NCBI GenBank assembly: GCA_016700335.1
Contig: CP065014.1
Location: 2,021,001 to 2,085,000 of the forward strand
Reading direction: 5' to 3'
Length of the DNA: 64,000 bases
Origin: Chlorobiota bacterium
GTDB taxonomy: Bacteria > Bacteroidota > Ignavibacteria > OLB7
This document shows, piece by piece, positions 1 to 9,432 of the stretch. The notes beneath the pieces are model-generated. The model was not told where the DNA came from. It saw nothing but the letters and a program-made list of their open reading frames with translations, and did not search any database. The position numbers were made by a program, and so were the translations under genes. The number at the start of each line of letters is the position of its first letter. Within the stretch, counting starts at the first letter, position 1.

Positions 1-29
1 CCGCAATGTAAAAAAAAAATACATTGCGG
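1..29 (-). terminator. Rho-independent terminator after nuoN
   Basis: A perfect 10-bp inverted repeat (CCGCAATGTA / TACATTGCGG) with a 9-base A loop lies about 25 bases beyond the nuoN stop codon. It is the only strong hairpin near the 3' end of the complex I operon and probably ends that transcript. What follows on the minus strand is outside the window, so the U-tract cannot be checked. Confidence 0.6.
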
Positions 30-53
30 TTTATATTATTCTGAAACAAAAAT

Positions 54-1619
54 TTATTTAATCACACCACCAATCGATATAGAAACTTCTTGTAATAACC
101 TTGTTAACATACCTAATGAATTTCCAGCTGTACCAACCAAAGGACCAAAAAAGTTTGGTAAACCTAGCAAAACAGATGCAACTGCAAAAACTCCTAAAAC
201 ACCTAAAGTTGAATTATTGAAGGAAATTGGAGTTGTATCTTCATTTTTTTCTAGATACATAACTTTTATAACTCTTACATAATAGTATAAAGAAATTACA
301 GAATTAATTACACCAACAACAGCTAACCAAAGCCAACTGCTTCCAGCTTGTATTACAGAACTGAACAAAAAGAATTTAGCTACAAAACCAGATGTTGGGG
401 GTAAACCAACTAATGATATCATAAGTGCAACAATAAAACCACCAATAATTGGTACCTTGGGTCCTAAACCTTTAAAATCTTCAATTTCCTCAGAACCTAT
501 TTGTTCCGCAATTTTCTGAATCCCGAAAAATGCACCTAAATTCATTACTAAATAAATAGCCAAGTAAAACATAATTGCAGAAATTCCAGCAGGTGTACCA
601 ATAGCCAATCCCATTAACATATACCCTGCATGAGCAATTGATGAATATGCTAATAATCTTTTTAAATTAGATTGTTGAAGAGCTGCTAAATTACCCAAGG
701 TCATTGTTAAAACAGCAATTCCAGCTATTATTGGTTTCCAGTTAAAAACCTCTATAGCAGTTGGGTAAGCAGTAACTATAAATCTTATTAATGCAGCAAA
801 CCCAGCAGCTTTAGATGCAACAGATAGGAACGCAGTTACAGTTATTGGAGAACCTTCATAAACATCTGGAGTCCAAGCATGAAAAGGAGCAGCTGAAATT
901 TTGTAACCTAAACCAGTTAAAATCATAATACTTGAAAGTCCTAATGTGCTTATCATTGCACCACCTTTAACAGTACTTAACATCATATTTATTTCTGAAT
1001 AGTTAAGTGAACCTACCATTCCATAAATCAAAGATATTCCAAACAACATAACACCAGATGCAACACCTCCATAAATAACATACTTCATGGCTGCTTCTGT
1101 TGATCTTGGTACTTTCTTTGTAAACCCAACTATTGCATATGAACTCAAAGATAGAACTTCAATTGCAACATACATCAATAATAAATCATTTGCACCAACT
1201 AATAAGAACATACCAAAAGTCATGCTAATTAATAAAGTATAATATTCTCCTAACCTAGGTGCTCCATCTTGATCTAATTCTTTAGATAAAAATGAAAATA
1301 ATGTAACAATGGCAGCACATATAGAAATAAGAACTTTAAAATATATTGTAAAATTATCGACTACAATAATTCCAGCTCCATCTTTCTGCCAAGTTTGTTT
1401 AAATAGCCATTCACCTAAAAAAGAATTATTGGTAAGAGATTTTTGATCAAAAACAAAATAGGCAGTTAGAATAAAAGTAATTAATGCAATTACTCCTACA
1501 ATTTTTTTGTTTGATAAAAAAGAATCTGCTAATACTGCTAATAAACAACCACAAGCTAACAAAAGTTCTGGCTTAAAGTTGAATAAAGTTGTAATTATAG
1601 AAGTAAAATCTATGTTCAT
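54..1619 (-). CDS. nuoN: NADH-quinone oxidoreductase subunit N (complex I, antiporter-like)
   Basis: This 521-residue polytopic membrane protein is one of the three antiporter-like subunits that move protons in the membrane arm of complex I. It has about 14 hydrophobic segments. The family core is visible: the lysine-bearing helix in AAMKYVIYGGVASGVMLFG and the segment GLGYKISAAPFHAWTPDVYEGSP, whose second half is diagnostic for NuoN. It starts with ATG and is the last gene of the operon, 170 bases after nuoM and just before a hairpin terminator. Length is normal for the family (about 480-520). Identification is secure. Confidence 0.96.
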   Translation of the reverse strand: MNIDFTSIITTLFNFKPELLLACGCLLAVLADSFLSNKKIVGVIALITFILTAYFVFDQKSLTNNSFLGEWLFKQTWQKDGAGIIVVDNFTIYFKVLISICAAIVTLFSFLSKELDQDGAPRLGEYYTLLISMTFGMFLLVGANDLLLMYVAIEVLSLSSYAIVGFTKKVPRSTEAAMKYVIYGGVASGVMLFGISLIYGMVGSLNYSEINMMLSTVKGGAMISTLGLSSIMILTGLGYKISAAPFHAWTPDVYEGSPITVTAFLSVASKAAGFAALIRFIVTAYPTAIEVFNWKPIIAGIAVLTMTLGNLAALQQSNLKRLLAYSSIAHAGYMLMGLAIGTPAGISAIMFYLAIYLVMNLGAFFGIQKIAEQIGSEEIEDFKGLGPKVPIIGGFIVALMISLVGLPPTSGFVAKFFLFSSVIQAGSSWLWLAVVGVINSVISLYYYVRVIKVMYLEKNEDTTPISFNNSTLGVLGVFAVASVLLGLPNFFGPLVGTAGNSLGMLTRLLQEVSISIGGVIK

Positions 1620-1789
1620 TATGAACTATAATATTTATTAAAAAGAATCAAATTTAGAACCTAGCAAAAATCAACAAAGAATGAAATCAAAAAATTATCT
1701 TAAAAATTTACTTTAAAAAAGAAGTCTGAAATAAAACATCATATTATAAATTACAACATAAATAATTCATTATACGATATTGTAATAAT

Positions 1790-3424
1790 TTACTTAATTA
1801 AATTAACAGCTGTTTGAGTTACTTGTGGTGCACTTTGTTGAACAAAAGTTACTAAAGCATTACAACTTGAATTCATCATATTTAAAATTGGTGAAGGCCA
1901 AATTCCTAATGCAACAGTTATCAAAGTAAGTGGAATCAACATTAACCATTCTCGTTTATCCATATCAGGTAATAGTTTTTCCCATTCTTTTGTTTTTAAA
2001 GTTCCCAAAAATACCCTTTGTAATAACCAAAGCATATAAGCTGCACCTAAAACAACACCTAGTAATGAAAATATTGTCCAGATTCGTGTATATTCATTTT
2101 TCCAAGCGCCTATGAATACAAATGATTCACTCCACCAACCAGACAAACCTGGCAGACCTAACGCTGCAAAAAAAGCTATTGCAACAATGAAAAAATATCC
2201 AGGCATTATGTTCGCTAATCCACCAAATTTATCTATAGTTCTATCATGAACACGGTCATAAACAACACCAACTAACAAGAATAGCATTGAAGTAATAGTT
2301 CCATGGTTAAACATCTGAAATACAGCACCACTAAACCCTATTGTATTCATAGATGCTAAACCTAATAGAACATAACCCATATGTGATACTGAAGAATAAG
2401 CAATTAGCTTTTTCATATCTTTTTGAGCCATAGCACAAAATGCTCCATATACAATACCAACAAAACCAAATATCGCTATTGACTGCATAACTCTTGGGTC
2501 AGAAGCCGCATCAGGAATTATTGAAAAACAAATTCTAAGCATTCCATAAGTACCTAATTTTAAAAGAACACCTGCAAGGATAACTGAAATTGGGGTTGGT
2601 GCTTCAACATGAGCGTCAGGCAACCAAGTATGGAATGGGAACATAGGTACTTTAATTGCGAACCCAACAAATAATGCGATAAAAGCCCAAAGCCGCATAT
2701 CCGTTAAAGCAAATTTTCCAGCAACAGCAGGGGCAAGGATACTACCAGGTATATAATTTGCAGGATTCATCATTGCTAACATATCGAATGTATGTACTAT
2801 TTCTTTACCAGTCCCAACATTTGATGAGTAATATAATCCAATGATTGCTAAAAGCATGAATACAGAACCAGCCAATGTATATAAAAAGAATTTTATAGCA
2901 GCATATTCCCTTCTAGGTCCACCCCAAACTCCAATAAGAAAATACATTGGTAATAACATAAGTTCCCAAAATACATAAAACAAAAAGAAGTCAAGTGAAC
3001 AGAAAGTTCCCATAACTCCAGTATTTAATAGAAGCAACAATGCAAAATATCCCTTTTGGTTTTTACCAATTGTAAATGAACTTAAAGTTGCAACACAAAA
3101 TACAATTGATGTTAGTAAAATCATTGGCATTGATAAACCATCTACCCCAAAGAAAAAATCAATATGAAGTTTACCTAAAACACCAGTGTTTAAATCTAAC
3201 CATGGAATTTTAGTAACGAATTGCATACTTTTTGGATCATTAATTCCACCTAAAGAATTATCGAATGCTTTCCAAAGAACTAACGAAAGAACCAATTGCA
3301 AAACAGTAATACCTAATGATGTATAACGAATTGCAGATGTTGAATTTTTAGGAAGTGCAAGAACAACCACCATGCCTAATAAGGGCAATAGAGCAGTTAA
3401 TAATAAAATTGTACTGTTGTCCAT
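1790..3424 (-). CDS. nuoM: NADH-quinone oxidoreductase subunit M (complex I, antiporter-like)
   Basis: This 544-residue multi-helix membrane protein is a second proton-pumping antiporter-like subunit. Family signatures include the helix FYVFWELMLLPMYFLIG with the conserved glutamate, the lysine helix AAIKFFLYTLAGSVFML, and VPMFPFHTWLPDAHVEAPTP. Length is somewhat above the E. coli protein (509), the usual range for this group. It starts at ATG and lies between nuoL and nuoN. The 288-base gap before it is long for this operon and contains a short orphan reading frame (see the pseudogene entry at 3539-3682). Confidence 0.96.
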   Translation of the reverse strand: MDNSTILLLTALLPLLGMVVVLALPKNSTSAIRYTSLGITVLQLVLSLVLWKAFDNSLGGINDPKSMQFVTKIPWLDLNTGVLGKLHIDFFFGVDGLSMPMILLTSIVFCVATLSSFTIGKNQKGYFALLLLLNTGVMGTFCSLDFFLFYVFWELMLLPMYFLIGVWGGPRREYAAIKFFLYTLAGSVFMLLAIIGLYYSSNVGTGKEIVHTFDMLAMMNPANYIPGSILAPAVAGKFALTDMRLWAFIALFVGFAIKVPMFPFHTWLPDAHVEAPTPISVILAGVLLKLGTYGMLRICFSIIPDAASDPRVMQSIAIFGFVGIVYGAFCAMAQKDMKKLIAYSSVSHMGYVLLGLASMNTIGFSGAVFQMFNHGTITSMLFLLVGVVYDRVHDRTIDKFGGLANIMPGYFFIVAIAFFAALGLPGLSGWWSESFVFIGAWKNEYTRIWTIFSLLGVVLGAAYMLWLLQRVFLGTLKTKEWEKLLPDMDKREWLMLIPLTLITVALGIWPSPILNMMNSSCNALVTFVQQSAPQVTQTAVNLIK

Positions 3425-3538
3425 TTACTTAATTATCGATATATAAATTAAACTATTTTTTTAATCTTAAAAACTATTCTTATTAACAAATTTTCTAATC
3501 AACTTCAAAAACTTTTCACTAATAATTTATCTTATTTT

Positions 3539-3682
3539 TCACTTTTTCGTATTTACAAAAAACATAAAATCACTTTTTATAAAACCTTCTTCCATTAAAT
3601 CATCTTCAGTGTTAAATAGCTTAGAGATCAATTCGCGTGTTTCATTATCATTTTCTTCTAAAAAATTATGAGCTATATCTAA
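3539..3682 (-). pseudogene. Possible C-terminal gene fragment between nuoL and nuoM
   Basis: The minus strand has a 47-codon open frame, bounded upstream by TAA and ending at TGA. It reads as ordinary acidic protein (contains NETRELISKLFNTEDDLMEE and ends in FFVNTKK). It has no start codon before an internal ATG about 18 codons from its end. The composition looks coding rather than random in a gap where neighbouring subunits are spaced tightly. It may be the tail of a lost inserted gene. I recognise no family; chance cannot be excluded for so short a frame. Confidence 0.25.
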
Positions 3683-3712
3683 TTAATCGAATTCTAAGTT
3701 TAAAATTTCAAA

Positions 3713-6142
3713 TTACCTAAACAAAAAGAATAATAAAATTACTCCCAGCAAAATATAAACCAAATATGTTTGGATTCTTCCAGTTTGAAATTGGCGCATA
3801 ATCAAACCTAAGAATTGAGTTAATCCGCCAATAAAATTAACCAATCCATCTATAACATACTTATCAAACCCACCAATAGCAACTCCAACTCCACGGGTTA
3901 CAGTTGCAACACCATTAACAATTCCATCAACAACATTTGTATCAAACCAAGCAAAAGCTTTCATTAACAATAAAGAAAATCCAACAGGAAATATCTTCTC
4001 ATAAAAATTATCTTGATACCACCTATTATAAGAGAACGCTTGCAACCCTTTAGGAGCATCCCAACTTACTTGCTGACCAGTTGCATCTTTTTTACCATAT
4101 TTAAAGAATGCAAATGCAATGCCACAACCCGCAACTAACAGAGATAACAAAGCAGGAATACTTGCAACGTGAGGAATACCAGTTGAATGAAGTTCATGTA
4201 ATTTATGTTCAATAGCCTCTTGAAAAACTGCTAACTTACCAGATTCATTTTCGCCTTCTTTATTATGTGTTTCAATGGTATTATTTTCGGTACTTTTTGA
4301 CTCTAAATCTTGTGAGATAAAATGTGGAGCACTAGAAGATGGTGTAACGTTTGTAGGAGTTTGAACCCAATTTTTCATAAACCAACCATCTCCAGGATTT
4401 AGTGGATTTGCACCATAAAACACCCATAATGATAATGAAGCTAAAATAATTAAAGGGGTTGTCATTACCTTTGGATTTTCTTTAATATGGTCATAAATAT
4501 CTTGAGCTTTTGGTTTACCAAAAAATGTTAAAAATATCATTCTCCACATATAAAAAGCAGTAAGTCCAGCAACTCCATAACCTATAATAACAACATATTT
4601 AGCAACAGCACTTGAAGATAACGAGCCAAATGCCCAAGCTCCAGCTAATATCTCATCTTTTGACATATAACCACTAAACAAAGGAAGACCTGAAATTGCA
4701 CAAGTTGCTAAAACACATGCAATAAAAGTTATTCTCATTTTACCTTTCAAACCACCCATATTTCTCATGTCTTGTGGATCGCGAGAATGGTCATGGAGAT
4801 GATGAAGAGAGTGATGCATTGCATGAATAACGGAACCTGAACATAAAAACATACAAGCTTTAAACATTGCATGAGTTACAAGATGAAATATGGCAGCTTG
4901 ATATGCACCAACTCCAAGAGCCATAACCATATAACCTAATTGGGATACTGTTGAAAAAGCTAATACTTTTTTCATATCCCATTGCGTAAGAGCAATAGTT
5001 GCAGCAATGAAAGCGGTTGTAGCTCCAATAAAAGCTACAAACAACATTGCATCGCCAGTTAATAGTGGAAATATTCTTGCAGTTAAGTAAACTCCAGCTG
5101 CAACCATAGTAGCTGCATGAATTAAGGCAGATACAGGAGTTGGTCCTTCCATTGCATCTGGTAACCAAATGTTTAAAGGAAATTGAGCTGATTTACCAAT
5201 AGCCCCACAAAACAACAATATTCCAGCAGCAGTTAACCATGCTTCAGATCCGTAAGGTATCATTCCCTTTGCAATCATATCAAATACCTCGGTCATCTGT
5301 AAAGTACCTAACTGAGTGTAAAGAATCATTATACCAGCAAACATTCCAATATCTCCAACTCTATTAGTGATAAACGCTTTTTTGTTAGCATATTGAGGAC
5401 CGGATCTTTCATACCAAAAGCCAATCAAAAGATAAGAACTAACACCTACTAACTCCCAAAAGATATAAATCATCAATATGTTATTGGCTAGTACTATACC
5501 TAACATAGAAAAAGTAAAAATACCTAAATAAGCATAAAACCTATTGAATCTACCAGCATGCATACCAGGTTCTCTCATATATTCACTTGAGAATAAATGG
5601 ACTAAGAATGATATAAGAGTTACAACAACTAGCATAATTGCTGCAAGATTATCAGCTAAAATTCCTAAATCAACTTTATATGAAACTGGTGTAGAATTTT
5701 TAATTTTTTCAGATAAACCATTATTCGCACCATCATTAAAATTTAACCAATTCCAAGTAACTTGAGCTTTTGGATAATAATTTGGTTTTCCTTCAGGTAA
5801 TGGTGTTGATAATGTCAAGTATGCCACATACAAAGACAAAGCTAAACAAATACCCATTATACCTGTAGATATCCAAGTTAACTTATAGGCTCTTGTTTGA
5901 TCTGATTGAGTCCAAGGTCCACGAATTTCAGGTACAGTTAAACGTAATTCACCATGATGTTCATCAGTTGAATGTTCAGAATGAGCATGATGCTCACCTT
6001 CATTATGTCCAGCATGATGCGTATCGTGAGGGTCAATAATATAATCTGAAGGTTTCTTCATTTTACCTAAAATGAGTTGTAAAATAAAACCCACAAAAGG
6101 AAGAATAAGAATTATAAGAGAGATATTTAAAACAGAATTCAT
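3713..6142 (-). CDS. nuoL: NADH-quinone oxidoreductase subunit L (complex I), with His-rich insertion
   Basis: This is the distal antiporter-like subunit of complex I, which also carries the long lateral helix. Core motifs are present: FWELVGVSSYLLIGFWYERS, then FPLNIWLPDAMEGPTPVSAL and a histidine-rich stretch around HAMHHSLHHLHDHSRDPQDM. At 809 residues it is far longer than E. coli NuoL (613). Two insertions explain most of this. One is a His/Glu-rich loop at residues 39-63, right after the first helix, with ten histidines in 25 residues. The other is a polar, Ser/Asn/Glu-rich stretch around residues 590-640 before the C-terminal helices. The fold core looks intact. Start is ATG; it lies between nuoK and nuoM. 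Confidence 0.95.
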   Translation of the reverse strand: MNSVLNISLIILILPFVGFILQLILGKMKKPSDYIIDPHDTHHAGHNEGEHHAHSEHSTDEHHGELRLTVPEIRGPWTQSDQTRAYKLTWISTGIMGICLALSLYVAYLTLSTPLPEGKPNYYPKAQVTWNWLNFNDGANNGLSEKIKNSTPVSYKVDLGILADNLAAIMLVVVTLISFLVHLFSSEYMREPGMHAGRFNRFYAYLGIFTFSMLGIVLANNILMIYIFWELVGVSSYLLIGFWYERSGPQYANKKAFITNRVGDIGMFAGIMILYTQLGTLQMTEVFDMIAKGMIPYGSEAWLTAAGILLFCGAIGKSAQFPLNIWLPDAMEGPTPVSALIHAATMVAAGVYLTARIFPLLTGDAMLFVAFIGATTAFIAATIALTQWDMKKVLAFSTVSQLGYMVMALGVGAYQAAIFHLVTHAMFKACMFLCSGSVIHAMHHSLHHLHDHSRDPQDMRNMGGLKGKMRITFIACVLATCAISGLPLFSGYMSKDEILAGAWAFGSLSSSAVAKYVVIIGYGVAGLTAFYMWRMIFLTFFGKPKAQDIYDHIKENPKVMTTPLIILASLSLWVFYGANPLNPGDGWFMKNWVQTPTNVTPSSSAPHFISQDLESKSTENNTIETHNKEGENESGKLAVFQEAIEHKLHELHSTGIPHVASIPALLSLLVAGCGIAFAFFKYGKKDATGQQVSWDAPKGLQAFSYNRWYQDNFYEKIFPVGFSLLLMKAFAWFDTNVVDGIVNGVATVTRGVGVAIGGFDKYVIDGLVNFIGGLTQFLGLIMRQFQTGRIQTYLVYILLGVILLFFLFR

Positions 6143-6254
6143 AATTTATTTAATTATGTTGATATAAAAACCAACAAAATAATGATGAAATTTTTACTAA
6201 CTGATAAGCAATAAATTGAGAATTAAAAAGAGCTAAATGTTGATTATTATAAGT

Positions 6255-6569
6255 TTAATCTCGTAACATATCAATATCTTCAACATTAATATTTGAAAAT
6301 TGTTTGTAAATATTCAAAACTATTGCTAAAGCTATTGCTGCTTCACAAGCAGCTAAAACCATTACAAAAACTGTTGCAACTTGACCGGTCATCATAATTG
6401 GTGAATCAACTGGACTAAATCTTGAAAAAGCAACAAAATTAATATTTGCAGAATTTAAAATAAGTTCAATACCCATAAGTAACATAACTGCATTTTTACG
6501 TGTGGTTACACAAAATATACCAACAGAAAATAGAATAGCTCCAATAGAAAGAAAATGTGGTAGTCCCAA
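6255..6569 (-). CDS. nuoK: NADH-quinone oxidoreductase subunit K
   Basis: This 104-residue protein has three transmembrane helices and matches the MrpC-like complex I subunit K, which sits between NuoJ and the antiporter subunits. The conserved glutamates are visible in LLMGIELILNSANINFVAFSR and in AACEAAIALAIVL. No ATG is available near the conserved N-terminus; the start used here is TTG (MGLPHFLSIGAILF). An upstream ATT codon in the same frame is an alternative. It lies 37 bases after nuoJ. Confidence 0.94.
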   Translation of the reverse strand: MGLPHFLSIGAILFSVGIFCVTTRKNAVMLLMGIELILNSANINFVAFSRFSPVDSPIMMTGQVATVFVMVLAACEAAIALAIVLNIYKQFSNINVEDIDMLRD

Positions 6570-6606
6570 AATATTAGTAATTTGAAAAAGTTTTGAGTAT
6601 TAAAAT

Positions 6607-7110
6607 TTACTTGTCACTTCTAGCAATCATAGCAGCACCAACTAATGCAATTAGCATAGCAATAGAAACACCTAAGAAAATTGGTAAAAAATCTTTAAGA
6701 TACATTGCACCTAAAATACTTGTAGTGTTCATACCTGCTGGAATTTGTTTAACAGTAGCTTTAGTCCAAACAGGATTTGACCAAATAATTGCTAACAACA
6801 TACCTCCAATAGCGCTTGAGGCAATGCTCCCTGGCAATAGCTTACCTGTTGAAGGTTTATCTTCTCCAAGTTTATCTATATTAGAAGTTAACATCATTCC
6901 AAATAGAAAAAGAATAAGTATTCCACCTACATAAACCAAAAGCTGTGAAACACCAACAAAATCTGCCCCTAGCATAACAAATAACCCAGCAACTCCAAAA
7001 AGAGTTGCAACAAGTGCAAAAGCAGCATGTGCTATGCTTTTAGCAAAGGCAACAAATAAGCTACTCCCAACAGTAATAATAGCAAATACTATGAATATAA
7101 AATCGTACAT
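6607..7110 (-). CDS. nuoJ: NADH-quinone oxidoreductase subunit J
   Basis: This five-helix membrane protein (167 residues from the chosen start) is complex I subunit J, part of the membrane link between the quinone site and the proton pumps. The conserved third-helix segment is visible: DFVGVSQLLVYVGGILILFL. I chose the ATG at 7110 (MYDFIFIVFAIITVGSS) because homologues begin close to the first helix. A longer reading from a TTG at 7137 would add nine residues that do not look conserved. Neighbours are nuoI and nuoK. Confidence 0.94.
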   Translation of the reverse strand: MYDFIFIVFAIITVGSSLFVAFAKSIAHAAFALVATLFGVAGLFVMLGADFVGVSQLLVYVGGILILFLFGMMLTSNIDKLGEDKPSTGKLLPGSIASSAIGGMLLAIIWSNPVWTKATVKQIPAGMNTTSILGAMYLKDFLPIFLGVSIAMLIALVGAAMIARSDK

Positions 7111-7220
7111 AATTCTTAAATATGGTTCAATTTTCAATTAGAGAAAAACAAAACGAAATTCCTTACCTTTAAAATAAATTAGTTTTTAAAATAATAAAAA
7201 TCAAAGTAAAATTTTGGGAT

Positions 7221-7964
7221 TTAAACCCCTTTGGCTTTTTTAAGAGCTTCAATTTTAGCTTTCATTTCAGCAATTTTTCTTGCTTTTTCATCTTCTAAAT
7301 TATTGACACTTGGAGCTTGATCTACTATACCAGTTTTAGCTTTAGCTGCAGCTATTTTAGCTTGCATTTCAGCAATCTTTTTATCTTTTTCAGAATCACC
7401 TGTTGAAACTGGAGCTGTTGGAACTGTTGATATTGCTGACTCAGCTGGCTTTACTCCAGATTTTGCAGCTGCAACAAGTGCATCAGCATTGTTCGATAAA
7501 GCAATTTTCTTTTGTACTTCCTCTGGAGTTAAAGTAATATAATTATAGATTAAATTATTCCTTTCTTCTTCAGCAAATTCATAAACATTAGTCATAACTA
7601 TACATTCTGTAGGGCATGGAAATGTACATAAACCACAATAACAACATTTAGCTATATCAATATCAAATTTTGTTACCCACAATGATTTTTTCTTACCATT
7701 TGAAGTTGTTCCAGGGTTATCACCAGATGTAGATTTTGCAGTTTCAATTGTAATACAATTTACTGGGCATGCTCTAGAACATTGGTCACAACCGATACAA
7801 TCATCCATATTTACATACAATCTATTACGAGAATGTTGAGGTAGTTCTATTCTTGCATGTGGGTACTGAACAGTTATAGGTTTTTTCCAAATGTAGGGAA
7901 TGGTTATTTTCATACCAATTAAGGTAGTTTTTACACCCTGCCATATATCTGAAAGTATACTCAT
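7221..7964 (-). CDS. nuoI: NADH-quinone oxidoreductase subunit I (two 4Fe-4S), with extended C-terminal tail
   Basis: NuoI carries clusters N6a and N6b, which pass electrons toward NuoB and the quinone. Two ferredoxin motifs are intact: C56-x2-C59-x2-C62-x3-C66 with C70, and C107-x2-C110-x2-C113-x3-C117 with C121. The normal fold ends near residue 155, but this protein runs to 247. The extra tail has a Ser/Thr/Pro/Ala linker and two related charged helical repeats (around residues 194-210 and 226-246) sharing the pattern KIAEM-x-AKI. They look able to form a helical hairpin or coiled coil. ATG start; the tail is in frame and not from a neighbouring gene. Confidence 0.94.
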   Translation of the reverse strand: MSILSDIWQGVKTTLIGMKITIPYIWKKPITVQYPHARIELPQHSRNRLYVNMDDCIGCDQCSRACPVNCITIETAKSTSGDNPGTTSNGKKKSLWVTKFDIDIAKCCYCGLCTFPCPTECIVMTNVYEFAEEERNNLIYNYITLTPEEVQKKIALSNNADALVAAAKSGVKPAESAISTVPTAPVSTGDSEKDKKIAEMQAKIAAAKAKTGIVDQAPSVNNLEDEKARKIAEMKAKIEALKKAKGV

Positions 7965-8044
7965 CTATCTATAAATTTATGTTTAAAAATCTTAATTAAT
8001 TTATTTATTTATTTACTATTTCGATTTAAAAAAAATCGACATAA

Positions 8045-9226
8045 CTATTTAACTAAACTTTCAACAGAAGAAATTTTAGGTAATAATTTTGGATTAGGAG
8101 CAACATATGTAATCCAAATTCCTACTATTACAACCATTACAAATCCAATAGGTAAAAACATTTTCCAACATAAATGCATTAATTGATCTACTCTTAACCT
8201 TGGTAGAGTCCATCTCAAAAGAATTTGCAGCATAACTAAAGCTATTCCTTTGGAAACAAACCAAAACAAACCTTCAACACCTATTGCAACATTATTATTC
8301 ATTCCCATATATTGAACAATAAATTTAGGAAATGGTGAAAGCCATCCACCTAAAAACAAGGTAACAGAAACAGCACAAACAACAAACATATTTGCATATT
8401 CAGCTAAATAAAATATTGCATATTTCATTGCTGTATATTCAGTATTGTATCCTGCAACAAGCTCAGATTCAGCTTCTGGTAAATCAAAAGGAACTCGATT
8501 TGTTTCTGCTAAACCACAGATATAAACAATAATTGCAGCCAAAAAAAACATTGGGATTAAAATAACACTCCACCAAGTTCCTGGAGTAGAAACCACCATT
8601 CCAGTTATTGGGGAAATAATACTTATTGCCTTTGGACCTCCAAATAAATACCAATTCCAAAATCCACCAGTTTGTTGAACTATAATATCTTGCATTGACA
8701 AAGTTCCGGCGAACATAACCAAGGCTAAAATTACAAATCCACCAGGAATTTCATAACTAATAATTTGAGCCACAGATCTAACACCACCAATCATTGTATA
8801 TTTATTGTTAGAAGCCCATCCTGCCATGAAAATTCCAATAACTACAATTGAAGATACTGCTATCAAATAATAAATACCAACATTTAAATCTGCACCAATA
8901 TAAAACGGACTAAAAGGAACAACGGCAAAAGAAGCGAACGAACCCATAAAAACTAAAAATGGGCTAATTTGAAAAAGCCATTTATCAGCTTTTAATGGTC
9001 TTATTGATTCTTTTTGAATGAGCTTAATAATATCAGCTAACGGCTGAAGCAAACCTTTTAAACCCACTTCCATTGGTCCTACTCTATGCTGCATCCATGC
9101 TGAAACTTTCATTTCAGCAATAATTGCAAATACAGCAAAAAGAAGAATAAAAACTAATGGGAGAGAAGCAACAACAATATAAGGTATTGCACTTTTACCA
9201 AGTATATTTACTAAAAAATCTTGCAC
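8045..9226 (-). CDS. nuoH: NADH-quinone oxidoreductase subunit H
   Basis: NuoH forms much of the quinone chamber at the joint between the peripheral and membrane arms. The 393-residue protein has about eight to nine helices and family signatures such as AWMQHRVGPMEVG, the acidic ETNRVPFDLPEAESELVAGY loop and LRWTLPRLRVDQLM near the C-terminus. It starts at GTG: an in-frame stop lies just upstream and the next methionine is inside the conserved core. The start codon abuts a degenerate repeat tract. nuoD is 584 bases upstream, where nuoE, nuoF and nuoG lie in 14-subunit operons. Confidence 0.95.
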   Translation of the reverse strand: MQDFLVNILGKSAIPYIVVASLPLVFILLFAVFAIIAEMKVSAWMQHRVGPMEVGLKGLLQPLADIIKLIQKESIRPLKADKWLFQISPFLVFMGSFASFAVVPFSPFYIGADLNVGIYYLIAVSSIVVIGIFMAGWASNNKYTMIGGVRSVAQIISYEIPGGFVILALVMFAGTLSMQDIIVQQTGGFWNWYLFGGPKAISIISPITGMVVSTPGTWWSVILIPMFFLAAIIVYICGLAETNRVPFDLPEAESELVAGYNTEYTAMKYAIFYLAEYANMFVVCAVSVTLFLGGWLSPFPKFIVQYMGMNNNVAIGVEGLFWFVSKGIALVMLQILLRWTLPRLRVDQLMHLCWKMFLPIGFVMVVIVGIWITYVAPNPKLLPKISSVESLVK

Positions 9227-9345
9227 AGTTTTTTATAGTTATCAGTTTTCAGTTTTTTTACAGTTACCAGTTATCAGTTTTATACAGTTATCAGTTTTTC
9301 GAAAATTACTGTATTTGTTTGTACTTGTTTGTCAGTTTTTCTTAT
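9227..9345. repeat. Degenerate tandem repeat of a TTATCAGTTT-type unit
   Basis: Immediately upstream of nuoH the words AGTTATCAGTTTT, CAGTTTTC, CAGTTACCAG and TATCAGTTTTT recur at irregular spacing for about 110 bases. On the coding strand they read as AACTGATAACTG-like units. A related string (AACTGCTAACTG) is found again next to the nuoD stop codon near 9793-9806, so the relic-bearing spacer is flanked by similar words. Such tracts can arise by slippage. No function is evident. Confidence 0.55.
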
Positions 9346-9432
9346 CATCTAAATTAAACATTATTATCACAGCACCATATTCAGCATATAAATAATTTCA
9401 CAATTTCATCATCAGAATTTGTTTGTTAGCTT

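Noticed and set aside
4860..5168. 102-codon frame inside nuoL
   Set aside because: Same strand, other frame, Cys/Ser/Asn-rich translation; a shadow of the conserved nuoL coding sequence.
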